Origin: JAABRU01 sp041390465
Lineage (GTDB): Bacteria > Desulfobacterota > Desulfobacteria > Desulfobacterales > Desulfococcaceae
Direction of reading: 5' to 3'
Length of the DNA stretch: 64,000 nt
Assembly: GCA_041390465.1 (NCBI GenBank)
Contig: JAWKPW010000005.1
Span: 38,082 to 102,081, forward strand
Both the position numbers and the translations under genes were made by a program. Positions 34,407-44,187 of this stretch are shown in pieces. Position 1 is the first letter of the stretch. Every line of letters begins with the position of its first letter. Under the pieces are notes generated by a model. It was not told the DNA's origin, did no database searches, and worked only from the letters and a program-made list of their open reading frames with translations.

Positions 34407-35549
34407 ATGATCCCCATGTCCCATTTTTTTGACACCGTCAGGCAGTGGATTCAGGCCGTGATGCAGGGCAGGAAAACGTCCGCATATGCAGAAAAACTTC
34501 TGTATGCTTTTTCCCTTGTGTACGGAACAGTGCCTGCCATCCGTGCGTGGATGTACAGAAAAAATATTTTGGAGTCCCGCAGCCTGCCCTGTTTTGTCAT
34601 TTCCATTGGAAATATCACGGCAGGCGGAACCGGTAAAAGCCCCATGACTGTATATCTGGCCAAAATGCTCCGGGACCGGGGCTTCCGGGTGGTCATTCTC
34701 AGCCGGGGATACGGCGGCAGCCATATGAAGAAAGGGGGCATTGTCAGCAATGGCCAATCTGTTCTGATGTCTGCCGATGAAGCCGGGGATGAGCCGTACA
34801 TGATGGCGCGCAGTCTCAGAGATGTGCCAGTGCTGGTGGGCCGGAACCGCTGCAAAAACGGTATGCTTGCCATTCGTCTGTTTGATCCGGATGTCATTTT
34901 GCTGGATGACGGTTATCAGCATCTGCAACTGAAACGGGATTTGGATTTGCTGCTGCTGGACTGCGAAAATCCTTTGGGAAACGGGCATGTGCTGCCACGC
35001 GGAATGCTGCGGGAACCTCTTTCCGCGCTGAGCCGTGCCCAGGGGATTGTTCTGACCCGGTGCGAAACAACTCCGGTCAAGGCTTTGCCCAATCCTGTCC
35101 GAAGCATACCCGTTTTCAGAAGCCGCCACATACCGTATCTCTGCCATATCACAGATGAGCAGGGACAGACAATTCTGCATCCGAATGGACAGAAAAAATG
35201 GGATATTTCTGTGCTGAAAGATCGCCGCGTGTTTCTTTTTTCCGGGATTGCCCGCAATGATCTTTTCTTTCGCACTGTGGAAGCTTTTGGATGTACGGTT
35301 GCCGGCTCAAAGGAATTTCCGGATCATTATTTCTATTGTGCAGCGGATATGCAGGAAATTGTCGGACTGGCAAAAAAAAGAAAGGCTGAGCTGATTGTCA
35401 CCACAGAAAAGGATTTTGTGCGCGTTCCCCCTGCTGCGCTTTCCGGGAAAATGAGACTGGCTGTTATCGGCATTGAAATCTCTTTTGGAAATGACGCGGA
35501 TGCCTTTGCCGGATTTATCCGGGAAAAACTGAACCCTCATCGAAGCTGA
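34407..35549 (+). CDS. lpxK: tetraacyldisaccharide 4'-kinase
   Basis: 380 residues. LpxK phosphorylates the 4' position of the tetraacyl disaccharide-1-phosphate to give lipid IVA at the inner membrane. An N-terminal amphipathic/membrane segment is followed by a P-loop at about residues 68-77 (GNITAGGTGKSPM), the RGYGG motif, DEAGDEPYMMAR and DDGYQHLQLKRD with catalytic Asp, and FPDHYFY near the end. Ten or so residues before the loop (LPCFVISIGNITAGGTGKSP) are typical. The ATG start may be at 34407 or 34416 (MSHFFD); neither has a strong binding site, but translation probably couples with the gene upstream. Confidence 0.93.
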   Translation: MIPMSHFFDTVRQWIQAVMQGRKTSAYAEKLLYAFSLVYGTVPAIRAWMYRKNILESRSLPCFVISIGNITAGGTGKSPMTVYLAKMLRDRGFRVVILSRGYGGSHMKKGGIVSNGQSVLMSADEAGDEPYMMARSLRDVPVLVGRNRCKNGMLAIRLFDPDVILLDDGYQHLQLKRDLDLLLLDCENPLGNGHVLPRGMLREPLSALSRAQGIVLTRCETTPVKALPNPVRSIPVFRSRHIPYLCHITDEQGQTILHPNGQKKWDISVLKDRRVFLFSGIARNDLFFRTVEAFGCTVAGSKEFPDHYFYCAADMQEIVGLAKKRKAELIVTTEKDFVRVPPAALSGKMRLAVIGIEISFGNDADAFAGFIREKLNPHRS

Positions 35550-35654
35550 CAGCCTCCCTCTTTTTCAGAGGCCGGAGTGTTAAGGCAATTTCCGGAAAAG
35601 AACATCTCCGGAACTTCCGAAGTTTCGGAAACCCGGGGAATCTGAATCCACTCA

Positions 35655-35685
35655 GATTTGACAACTTTTCAAAAGTTGTCAAATC
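35655..35685. repeat. GATTTGACAACTTTT palindrome, third copy
   Basis: GATTTGACAACTTTTC / AAAAGTTGTCAAATC, perfect 15-base arms around one base. It lies about 105 bases after lpxK and may act as its terminator. Confidence 0.75.
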
Positions 35686-35997
35686 TTATGGGAATCTGAC
35701 TTTTAATTCACATTTATGAAACTCCGGACTGCCGGAACCGGCTCCGTTTTTTTCAAAAATGTCCCGACTGGGTGTCGTTTGGCACTCCCGGAAAAATACC
35801 GCATAACGGCATTGTCCGACAGAGAAAACCTGGCCTGTGCCAAAAATTCTGTTTTTTTCCGATCTCCTGTTTTTTTCTTGTAACTTCACAGGCAGTTGGT
35901 GTATATAAAATTCGTTTTGGGTCTGTCTGCGCATCATGTCATGCCAAATCGCTGTTGAAGTGAAGTTATGCAATATCTTCTGCCGGTTCCTCCGAGA

Positions 35998-36093
35998 AAA
36001 ACCGGATTTTTCGGAAAAATCCGGTTTTTCTGAATACCCAAAAAACTTTCGGCTGTGCGGAAGGCACTGCATCAAATCAATGGAGAATCGGTA
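35998..36093. repeat. truncated family-1 element (hairpin plus right end)
   Basis: AAACCGGATTTTTCGG hairpin, then CTGAATACC and, at 36075-36093, ATCAATGGAGAATCGGTA. The left end is not found. Confidence 0.6.
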
Positions 36094-36240
36094 TCACATC
36101 CATGATGAAAAATGACAGTTATCTGAAAACTGGCATGAAATTTGCTGTCCGCATAACACGCATTTTTTCATGCTTTAAGACAAAAAAAACCGCTTAACAA
36201 CTGGTTGGGATCGTTTTCTTATCTCTGATCCTGAACTGGA

Positions 36241-37299
36241 TCTTCAATGAATCAGATTCGGTACATAACCGATGGTAATTTACCGTTAACTATGAAAAAA
36301 GAAGCATAATATGGGAAAAAAATTCGAAGTATTATTGAAAGCTGTGGACCCAGGAAGATGATAATAGACTTCTTCGTCAGATTAATACAGACAAAACGAT
36401 GAAAAAAGATTCGTACAGTGATTATCACGGATTGTGTAGATAGTTTTAAAAAAATGATAACAGCAGTATCGAATATCAACTCAGTGGCGTAAGGATATGA
36501 CAAGATTAGCAAAGGGTTGGTCAAATTCAACCAGTGCATTGCCATCCCCAACACCAAACAGAATGAACTTTATCTATTATGAGGAGTGTGTATTATCGGT
36601 AGAAATTGCACAAATAAACCCAATACCATAGGTACACTTAAATACGGCACGAATGAAGCAATCATGGAAGATATAAATGCAGGCATACTCCATTTATTAG
36701 ATATACCATCAGGCCAGACAGGAATGAACATCAAAATAGTAAATGCTTTGAACTCTTTTTATAGCCGTTAATAAGAAAGGTAAATGCATTGTCAATAAGA
36801 TACAGTCCAACGGATATATATGTTTATGATACACATGAGAAATTAATAACAGAAGCTGCACCGCTCTCTTCTCCGTCGTTCGATCCGAATCAGATGCCGC
36901 GTTGATTGCTACGGCGAAGGCTCCGGTAGAAATCCATACATTCCTTTGGATAGGTTCTGTTGGCATTTCAGATCAGACAGGCGGTCGAGTCCTCACCTGT
37001 CCTGAACCGGGAGAACATGGGTCTGTATCCCGTTCCGGACAGACTCAGGGGGAGTCACATGGCCCATCCCAGAATCCTCTTCTGTAAATTCAACAGGTTA
37101 CAGAAATGTCAACAGAACACAGAAGGAACAGAGAAAAAAATTGCTGAAAGATTGAAAGCAGAGTCCACAGGCAGTTTCGTGAAAAATTAGGGATTTCCCC
37201 AATAATAATCTACCCATTTTTAAAATTTGTGCTATCCGTTTCATCACGAACATACTTCATATTTCATATTTTACAGTTTGAAAACCGGAAAGCAAATGA
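36241..37299. other. start of a decayed AT-rich island; no gene recognised
   Basis: Base composition falls and stops fill all frames. Plus-strand fragments such as GTLKYGTNEAIMEDINAGIL near 36630 and DALNSF-like remnants belong to something once coding, but I do not recognise it. A family-2 element is inserted at 36952-37118. Confidence 0.5.
36952..37118. mobile_element. family-2 MITE-like element, copy C (diverged)
   Basis: Ends AGGTTCTGTTGGCATTTCAG and CAGAAATGTCAACAGAAC. The interior shares only scattered blocks (GACAGGCGG, CGTTCCGGACAGA) with copies A and B, so it is older or a subfamily. Confidence 0.6.
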
Positions 37300-38530
37300 A
37301 AAAGCCGGGCAGAGAGTAAGAAGATGGAAATAATAAAGGATGCGCCAGGAAGAACTTTTACCGGATTTGAAGGGCGGGCCTGGCAGGCAGAGATGACACT
37401 GAGATATTTTGACGAGACGCCCGTAAAGCCGAACGAGATGGGATGGGGAAGAACATGTGTTGAAAAGGGTCTGGAAGAACCGAAGCGGAATCAGATGCAT
37501 TGACAATTACGGGGCAAGGAAGAAGACAGAAAATGCAATTCCCTCTCAGGGCCGATATGGTATCTCTTAGCGCTGAACCTGGAACATGAGCTGATCCGGC
37601 TGTAAAAAAATTCGCTCACCTATACAAGGATAACGGGCAAAGCTGCAAGAAAATGGCTGATTGAGGAAAAAGGTTACAGTGATGATGAGGAACTTCCCAC
37701 ATGGACAAAACCATAGAGAATATACTGAATCGGATTGGGTATAATCTGAAACGTGTTCAGAAATTCCAAACCGTTAAAAAAAAAATAAAAGCAGGTTGAT
37801 GAAATATTTGAGAAATGTATGAAGTGAACCGCCGGTCTTGAGTAGGAATCGGAATCGCTGAGGATTTCTGCCGATGCCAAAGTAAATACAGGTGAATTTT
37901 CACAGGACAAATCACGTGATCCGGAGTCAAGAAAAAAGCGGCAACCATGACATGAATCCGAAATGCGAAAACTGATTCCTTACGGTATTCTGAATGTCTT
38001 AACCAGACTGCTGACAATATTTATGGGGGACTTCGTCTGAGGACAGGTGATTTCATGAACTGTATTGGGGGAAATGTGGTGGGATCGGAATAAAGACATA
38101 TACGAATGAAGACATAATAAAGAGTTGGTTGTAATAGATAACGGTCCCAACTCATCAGGCGGACGAACTCAGTTTATACAAGAGGATGACGGAGTTTGCA
38201 GATAAAACGGGTTTACGAATCCGTCTGATTTATTATCCCCGTACCATAGCAAATATAATCCTGTTGAACGATGCTGCGGGAATACTGGAAGAGCACTGGG
38301 ACAAGGAAGACTTGCCTGATTCTGCAGAAAAAACAGTCAATTGGGCTGCTGCAATAATGAACATGAAGGGTAAAACCTGTCGTTTATTTGTGGGAAAAGC
38401 TGTATAAAGAAAGTCCGCCTTACTAAGGAAATGAAACCTTTTGAAAGCAGAATTGAACGATCTGAATAGAAAAAGCACACCCAAATGGGATGTCCTATTA
38501 ACCCCATGGAGGTAGATAGACTATTTTGAA
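37300..38530 (+). pseudogene. ISAzo13-family-like transposase relic
   Basis: Plus-strand pieces in order: DETPVKPNEMGWGRTCVEKG (37410), CIDNYGARKKTENAIP, RADMVSLLAPEPGT (37560), ARKWLIEEKGYSDDEELPT (37650), ILNRIGYNLKRVQK, ISADAKVNTGEFSR (37870), KKLIPYGILNVL (37975), LVVIDNGPNSSG.RTQF (38130), MTEFADKTGLRIRLIYYP (38190), NPVERCCGILEEHWD and KTVNWAAAIMNMKGKTCRL (38350). This is the pattern of ISAzo13-type transposases that I remember, with the NG-P..S-RTQF and YYPPYHSKYNP-E catalytic segments. More than ten indels inactivate it. No ends were found. Confidence 0.65.
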
Positions 38531-38575
38531 ATTCCCTCATTAATAAAACTGCACGCAGTATAGCTACTTCCGACA

Positions 38576-39108
38576 CAGCACAATTGAGAAAAAGCTTTGG
38601 TACGAGTTCAGGAAAGCGGGGACTCGGATTTAATTACGCTTTGAGAAAAAACTATGTTCAGGTTGAACTCTATATTGATCGCTGCAAAGAGCAGGATAAA
38701 GAGAATAAAGGCTTATATTCGACAAACTTTTCAATCTACTGGGGATGAGATTGAGAAATCATTCGAGCCTCTTGAGTGGGAAAGACCGGCCCTTTCAAGG
38801 CGAGTAACAGGCCGGTCAGCGCAACTCCGCAATGTCCGGCGTTTTGCAGCAAGGCCGTGACCAGCCGCCGACAGACAGCATCAAGGCTGTCTGTAACAAT
38901 CTGATCTTAAAGCTTTATTTTTCACACCTTGAAAGGGCTGGTGGGAAGACTTGGAAGAAAACGATGCGTGCAGAATAAGAAAACGCATATCATCAGAGAA
39001 TATCGTGATGTGGAAGACAAATGGCCAATAATACATGAGAAAATGATTGAAGCGATGATAAAATTTGAAAAATTTTTGAGACCTTATATGAATAACATAT
39101 TGAATTAA
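38576..39108 (+). pseudogene. DUF4268-domain protein relic
   Basis: RKNYVQVELYIDRCKEQDKE near 38650 is followed by DEIEKSFEPLEWER and, after frame changes, by VEDKWPIIHEKMIEAMIKFE and FLRPYMNN to a stop at 39106. These resemble the DUF4268 domain, often at the C-terminus of nuclease-like or restriction-associated proteins. Upstream domains cannot be read. Confidence 0.5.
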
Positions 39109-39169
39109 TGGAATTATTTAACATTATTGCATTTTCCAATTAACCCGCCCTTCAAACAGGTTGAAAAAA

Positions 39170-39640
39170 ATGGCTGAGGAAAAGAAAATCAAGATTATAT
39201 CTCATTTATCGTTCACGAGTGCATTTTATGACTTCCAAACCGGTAAGGCAGCTTATCACTCAGAAATGGTTTGAAAATGAAGCATTGTCATGGCATATGA
39301 ACTGTTTATATCGGTTATAACGGTTGAGAAATTGGTAAAATAAAGTGGGCTGAAAAAGCAGAATATCCGCTGAACTGACGGTGAAATATAACATGAATGC
39401 TCTTGATCTCTCTGAAAACAAAAAGATTTGGAAATGAATATATGAGCAGGGGCGATTCAAATCCCGAACCGCAAGGACGCATATCATATTGCAATAGCAA
39501 CAGTTAATGAGATTGACGCATTAATCATGGAATTTTAAACACATCGTCAGCATAAATCCGATAAGAAAAATTCATGAAATCAATAGAAAACACAACCTTT
39601 CAGCCATTGAAATCGGATCATGGAATTATTCGGAGGAGCG
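39170..39640 (+). pseudogene. PIN-domain toxin relic
   Basis: After decayed sequence the plus strand reads AIQIPNRKDAYHIAIATVNE near 39450 and, one frame over, NFKHIVSINPIRKIHEINRK near 39530, ending AIEIGSWN. DA-HIA-ATV---DALLTWNFKH is the C-terminal half of PIN toxins. The N-terminal metal site is unreadable. Confidence 0.6.
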
Positions 39641-39644
39641 AAAT

Positions 39645-39813
39645 ATGGAAGCCTATAAAGCAGTTATGATAAAAATGAAGATGCAATGCTTTGGGAACTG
39701 CATGAAATAAGGCATGAATTGCATAAGGAACTCAACCAAATGAAGCTGTTGAAGAGATAAACGAACAACTCTCAGAAAGTTTCAGGTATAAAAATATCGA
39801 GAAAACAGCCTGA
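39645..39813 (+). pseudogene. small helical protein relic following the PIN gene
   Basis: ATG 39645 has CGGAGGAGCG upstream. It reads MEAYKAVMIKM, then in another frame AMLWELHEIRHELHKELN and EEINEQLSESFRYK to a TGA at 39811. It looks like the short charged partner sometimes encoded next to PIN-domain genes. The frame break after codon 11 inactivates it. Family not named with certainty. Confidence 0.45.
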
Positions 39814-40431
39814 ACGAGCGCATAATCCTTCGCTCAACCGGACAGGGCTATCGCCCTGCCAGTTAACTTCATGCATAGAGTAAGCTCCATGAATATAAAA
39901 TCTCTCAGAACTGATAAAGCAGGCTGCAAAAGTATCATTTTCAAAGTCATGTGAAAATTTCTGGGAAAAAAAATGTAATTGGATTCTCCAGCCCTAAATT
40001 TACAACTTTCTCATATTCTGGCTGATTCTTGTGGAGTATGTTGCGGCAACAAGAGGCAAGTTAGATAACTTTGAGTATGGAACTAAAAACAGATTTTATG
40101 TTCTCTCCGGTCGAATGGGATAATTTGACGATGAGTACTTGCTTTCGACAAAGTAAATGAAAAATAGGAAAATTGTATGATGCTGGTGATTATGAAACAG
40201 ATCGGACTGGCATAATAAATTCAGGGAGTTCATTTTTGAAGCAAATGTGAGAGGATTAGAGAGGTATTGATACAAGAATTCTTTGGCTCAGATGAACCGA
40301 AAATGATATTTTTATAGTATTTTGTTTAAGTGACTCAGAAACATTTAAAACTCATAAATAGCCGGGTCAAAAGACTAAACACCAGCCTTGTATCAGAACG
40401 CTATTATAAATGGTGGGACGAACAAAATAAT

Positions 40432-40550
40432 GCATAACAAGGGTCTTGCACCGAGCGAACGTGAAGGTACCGAACTGTGGCGTCGGTCTTCCTCATTTTT
40501 CGGCGGTTTTCGTTGTGCGCCACCCGCCGGGTGAAAGCCAGCGTTTATGC
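40432..40550. repeat. attC-like palindromic site
   Basis: Starts GCATAACAAGGGTCTTGCAC and ends GAAAGCCAGCGTTTATGC, so outer arms GCATAAC and GTTTATGC pair, with inner GC-rich complementarity (CGGCGG...CCGCCGG). Integron-cassette recombination sites have this plan (TAAC at one end and GTTA at the other). It closes the decayed island. No integrase is present in the window, and GTTTATGC departs from the GTTRRRY consensus, so the label is only 'like'. Confidence 0.45.
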
Positions 40551-40610
40551 CTATGAACAATATACCAGTACATGACCAACTTAGTTTTTACAGGATGAAA
40601 CAGGAAATGA

Positions 40611-40641
40611 AAAAACCGGATTTTTTGGAAAAATCCGGTTT
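40611..40641. repeat. solitary CCGGATTTTTTGGAAAAATCCGG hairpin
   Basis: Hairpin core of the family-1 element without the terminal repeats, in the space upstream of rsmH. Confidence 0.7.
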
Positions 40642-40811
40642 TTGATCCCATAAAATTCGTCGTGGTCATGTGCTGGTGAAAAAGCCGCTGTCATAGCAAT
40701 TGGCTGGCAGGTTCAGCAAAATCGCCTTCCGTTTGGGAAGAGCCGGAGATCCGACAGCGATTTTGTCCCCACTGCTGTCTGAACAAAAAAATTTGACCCT
40801 TTAGCCGGAAC

Positions 40812-41778
40812 GTGATAACATTGTTCAAACATATTCCTGTCATGACTGCGGAAGTGATTGCTTGCCTGAATTGCAGCCCCGGAAAAACATATGCGGACTG
40901 CACGCTGGGCGGAGCAGGACATGCGCAGGCCATTCTGGAGAAAATTTCTCCGGGCGGAAGGCTTATTGGCATTGACCGGGATAAGGATGCGATTTACTTA
41001 GCACGGGAAAAAATCCTGTCCCCCCGGGCAGAGCATATCCGTCTGTTTCACGGAAATTACACACAGCTTCCGGAAATTGCCCAATCTCTGGGAATCAGCG
41101 GATTTGACGGCATTCTGGCGGATCTGGGACTTTCCCTTTACCAGATTGAAGGCAGCGGCAGAGGATTCAGTTTCAGCAGGGATGAACCTTTGGATATGCG
41201 CATGGACACAGACAGCAAAATCTGTAAGATGGCTGGTCAATACTCTGGAGGAGGGAACTTTAGCGAATTTTCCGCGGGATTATGGCGAAGAGCGACAGGC
41301 ACGGAAGATTGCACGGAAAATTGCAAAAAGCAGGGTTTTGAACCCCATCCGGTCAAGCAAAAGACTGGCGGAAATTGTCTGTGAAGCCGCAGGACATTCT
41401 GAGGCAAAACAGCGGAGAAAGCATCAGATTCATCCGGCCACGCGGGTTTTCATGGCCCTGCGAATCGCTGTCAACAGGGAACTGGAGAATGTGAAAATCT
41501 TTATGGAGCAGGCTCCCAAACTGTTGCATCCGGGCGCCAGACTCTGTGTCATTTCCTTTCATTCTCTGGAAGACCGGATTGTCAAACATGCAATGAAATC
41601 TCAGGAAAAAGCCTGCACCTGTCCCCCGGATTTTCCCCAGTGTGTCTGCGGCCAGATACCAGTTCTCCGTGTGCTGACACGCAAACCCTGTGTGCCTTCG
41701 GAAGAGGAAACTGTCCGCAACCCCATGTCAAGAAGTGCAAAACTGAGAGTTGCGGAAAAATGCGGAGAGAATGTCTGA
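40812..41778 (+). pseudogene. rsmH: 16S rRNA (cytosine1402-N4)-methyltransferase, one frameshift
   Basis: RsmH methylates C1402 in the ribosomal decoding centre using S-adenosylmethionine. GTG 40812 starts MITLFKHIPVMTAEVIACL; GKTYADCTLGGAGHA binds the cofactor, and DGILADLGLS and RGFSFSRDEPLDMRMD are family signatures. One base too many in the A-run at 41217-41220 moves the frame; the rest, from VRWLVNTLEEGTLANF to RSAKLRVAEK, is intact with HPATRVFMALRIAVN and ISFHSLEDRIVK. Since rsmH is highly conserved and this indel is in a homopolymer, a sequencing error is likely and the gene probably is functional. It heads the division genes ftsL and ftsI. No mraZ precedes it. Confidence 0.92.
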
Positions 41779-41783
41779 ATTCC

Positions 41784-42107
41784 ATGATGGAAAGAGCGGA
41801 ACCATATCAGGATCGGAATCATTTCAATTTCAGGGTTACAGGAATCTGGATCATTTTTCTGATCGTTTTTATTGCCCAACTGCTGGTTTACACCTGGTGC
41901 AGGGTGCAGTGCATCAATGTGGGATATGAAATCGCCAGGGAAACCGACAACTGGCAGCAACTGCTCACAATCCAGAACCGTTTGAAAATAGAGATGGAAC
42001 GTCTGAGAACTCCGGAGCGGATTGCAGATATTTCTGCAAAGCGGCTTGGGCTTATTACACCGGAACCCCGGCAGAAAATTGAAATCCCATCAGATGGAAA
42101 ACAGTAA
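41784..42107 (+). CDS. ftsL: cell division protein FtsL
   Basis: 107 residues, small bitopic protein: short cytoplasmic N-terminus (MMERAEPYQDRNHFNF), one membrane helix at about 19-40 (VTGIWIIFLIVFIAQLLVYT) and an extracytoplasmic leucine-rich coiled coil (about 50-90). This is the FtsL plan and the place is right: five bases after rsmH and upstream of ftsI. FtsL helps to recruit and activate septal peptidoglycan synthesis. The start at 41784 is chosen because the open frame upstream overlaps rsmH. Confidence 0.85.
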   Translation: MMERAEPYQDRNHFNFRVTGIWIIFLIVFIAQLLVYTWCRVQCINVGYEIARETDNWQQLLTIQNRLKIEMERLRTPERIADISAKRLGLITPEPRQKIEIPSDGKQ

Positions 42108-42444
42108 GCAAACCAAAATTTTCGTTTTAAAAAAAGGAGTTCGGAACCGCTGCTCTGTCAGAGGACGGATATTTTTTTGTGTTCTTTGCACTTGAAACAC
42201 ATAAAAACTGATTTTTCAAATAATGCGGACTTTGTGATCTTTGCGGTTGAACCCATTGATTTTTTATGCCAATTCATTGATTTGATCCGGTATTGTCGGT
42301 TTTTCCGGGGTTCCGTGTGCGTGTGCAAAAAAACGCTTCGCTTAATTTTTGCACACCTCCGAATCAGTCCGCTGTATCAGGTCCATGGCGAATTGATATT
42401 ATATCTGAAAACTTATGACGCTCTGCTTATAACGAGTTGCAAAA
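42108..42444. other. intergenic between ftsL and ftsI, repeat-derived
   Basis: Holds CTTTGTGATCTTTGCGGTTGAA (42227), a GTGCAAAAAAACGCTTCGC...TTTTTGCACACC hairpin (42319-42358, cf. 8165) and a family-1 right end (CCATGGCGAATTGATA, 42387). These repeats separate two genes that normally are adjacent. The hairpin might reduce read-through. Confidence 0.6.
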
Positions 42445-44175
42445 ATGAACAATAGCAAAAACAAAGAGATGCGGATATCCATCATTGGATGGTCTTTTAC
42501 GCTCTGCTTTCTGATTGTTGCCGGAAAAGCTGTATATCTTCAGGTTCACCGCAGTCCGGATCTGTCCAGAAAAGCTGCTGAACAGTATGAGAAAACCCTG
42601 ACCATTCAGGGAAAACGCGGCATCATCTATGACAGGAACCACAGAGAAATGGCGGTGAGCATTGATGTGGTGTCAGTGGCCGCATATCCGGGCCGGGTGA
42701 AGGATACGGCTGCCACTGCCGAGGCTCTGGGAAAAATTCTCCGTCTGGATCCGAGGGAACTGCGGCTGCATCTGATTTCCAGACGATCGTTCATATGGAT
42801 CAAACGGCAGGTGACTCCGGACGAGGAAAAAGCTGTCCGGGCACTGGGAATGGAAGGAATTGATTTTATTCCGGAGCACAGCCGTTTTTATCCCAACCGC
42901 ACCGTTGCCGCCCAGCTTACCGGGTTTACGGGGGTGGATGGGCATGGAATGGAAGGCATTGAATTTTATTATGACTCATATCTGAAAGGCGCGGAACGGA
43001 AATTTACAGTATTGACAGATGCACGGGGAAAAAAATTTGAGGCCGAACAGGACAAAGAAAATGATTACAGCGGAAACAATGTTGTTCTCACCATTGATCG
43101 GACCATACAGTATATCACGGAAAAAGTTCTCAGGGAAACCGTGGATGCCTTTTCCGCAAAATCCGGCATGGCTGTGGTCATGGAGCCCTCCACCGGCGCA
43201 GTACTGGCGCTGGCCAACGTGCCCCTGTTCAACCCCAACAGTTTCGGAAGTTTCAGCCGGGAGATATGGCGGAACCGCTGCGTGACAGACGCGTTTGAAC
43301 CCGGATCCACCATGAAGATATTCAGCGCCTCCGCTGCCATTGAATCCGGAGGCTGCACACCGGACAGCATTTTTTACTGTGAAAACGGCAGATACCGCAT
43401 TGGGGAAAACACGGTTCATGACACCCAGCCCCACGGATGGCTGACCCTTGCAAAAATTATAAAATATTCCAGCAATATCGGTGCGATAAAAATGAGCGAA
43501 ATGATCGGTCCGGAAGCGATGCACACGACATTGAAAAATTTCGGTTTCGGAGAGAAAACCGGGCTGGACTGTCCGGGAGAAACAACAGGCTCGCTTGCGC
43601 CTTACAGACGATGGTCAAAAATCACTGCGGGAACCATTGCCTTCGGTCATGGCATCTCTGTATCAGCCATACAGATGGCAGCAGGACTTTCCGCCATCGC
43701 GAACAAAGGGGTTCTGATGAAACCCTATATTGTGGAAGCAGTTACAGACCCCGGCGGCATGATCATACGCAAATTTGCACCGGCAAAGATAAGAAACGCC
43801 ATCTCCGCGCAGACAGCGGAAACCATCAAAAATATGATGACCGCTGTGACCGAGGAGGGGGGAACCGGCATAAAAGCCGCACTGGAGGGCTACACGGTTT
43901 GCGGAAAAACCGGAACTGCCCGCAAGCTTAACAAAAGAGGGGAATATACCCGTGAGGCGCATCTTTCCTCATTTGTCGGTTTTGCCCCTGTGGAAAATCC
44001 CCGGATCGCGGTGGTGGTCATTGTTGATGAACCAAAACAGCAGCATTACGGCGGTCTGGTCCCAGCTCCGGCCTTTAAGCAGATCGTGCAGGAAACATTC
44101 AATTATCTAAATATTCCTCCCCAAACCGGTACGGAACGCCTGACAGCGGAACGGGGTAACCGGCTGAAGGGATAA
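42445..44175 (+). CDS. ftsI: septal peptidoglycan transpeptidase FtsI (PBP3)
   Basis: A complete 576-residue class B penicillin-binding protein. A membrane helix lies at about 10-28, a dimerisation/pedestal domain at 50-215 with RGIIYDRNHREMAVS, and the transpeptidase domain at about 225-555. Active-site motifs are SxxK in EPGSTMKIF (about residue 290), SxN in YSSNIG (about 345) and KTG in VCGKTGTARK (about 485). It cross-links septal peptidoglycan during division. The usual dcw order (murE, murF and so on) does not follow; iorA starts 12 bases later. The start ATG at 42445 has no good Shine-Dalgarno, and GAGTTGCAAAA is the only candidate. Confidence 0.94.
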   Translation: MNNSKNKEMRISIIGWSFTLCFLIVAGKAVYLQVHRSPDLSRKAAEQYEKTLTIQGKRGIIYDRNHREMAVSIDVVSVAAYPGRVKDTAATAEALGKILRLDPRELRLHLISRRSFIWIKRQVTPDEEKAVRALGMEGIDFIPEHSRFYPNRTVAAQLTGFTGVDGHGMEGIEFYYDSYLKGAERKFTVLTDARGKKFEAEQDKENDYSGNNVVLTIDRTIQYITEKVLRETVDAFSAKSGMAVVMEPSTGAVLALANVPLFNPNSFGSFSREIWRNRCVTDAFEPGSTMKIFSASAAIESGGCTPDSIFYCENGRYRIGENTVHDTQPHGWLTLAKIIKYSSNIGAIKMSEMIGPEAMHTTLKNFGFGEKTGLDCPGETTGSLAPYRRWSKITAGTIAFGHGISVSAIQMAAGLSAIANKGVLMKPYIVEAVTDPGGMIIRKFAPAKIRNAISAQTAETIKNMMTAVTEEGGTGIKAALEGYTVCGKTGTARKLNKRGEYTREAHLSSFVGFAPVENPRIAVVVIVDEPKQQHYGGLVPAPAFKQIVQETFNYLNIPPQTGTERLTAERGNRLKG

Positions 44176-44187
44176 GAGGAGGAACAG

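Larger units (their letters stand above)
35550..36240. other. intergenic, several repeats
   Basis: Contains a family-3 arm (35580-35605), the GATTTGACAACTTTT palindrome (35655-35685), the CCGGATTTTTCGG hairpin (35998-36031) and a family-1 right end (CAATGGAGAATCGGTA near 36078). No gene recognised. Confidence 0.6.
39814..40811. other. end of the decayed island; attC-like palindrome and hairpin
   Basis: Stops in all frames to about 40430. The attC-like palindrome (40432-40550) and a CCGGATTTTTTGG hairpin (40611-40641) follow. No mraZ-like gene is readable upstream of rsmH. Confidence 0.55.
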
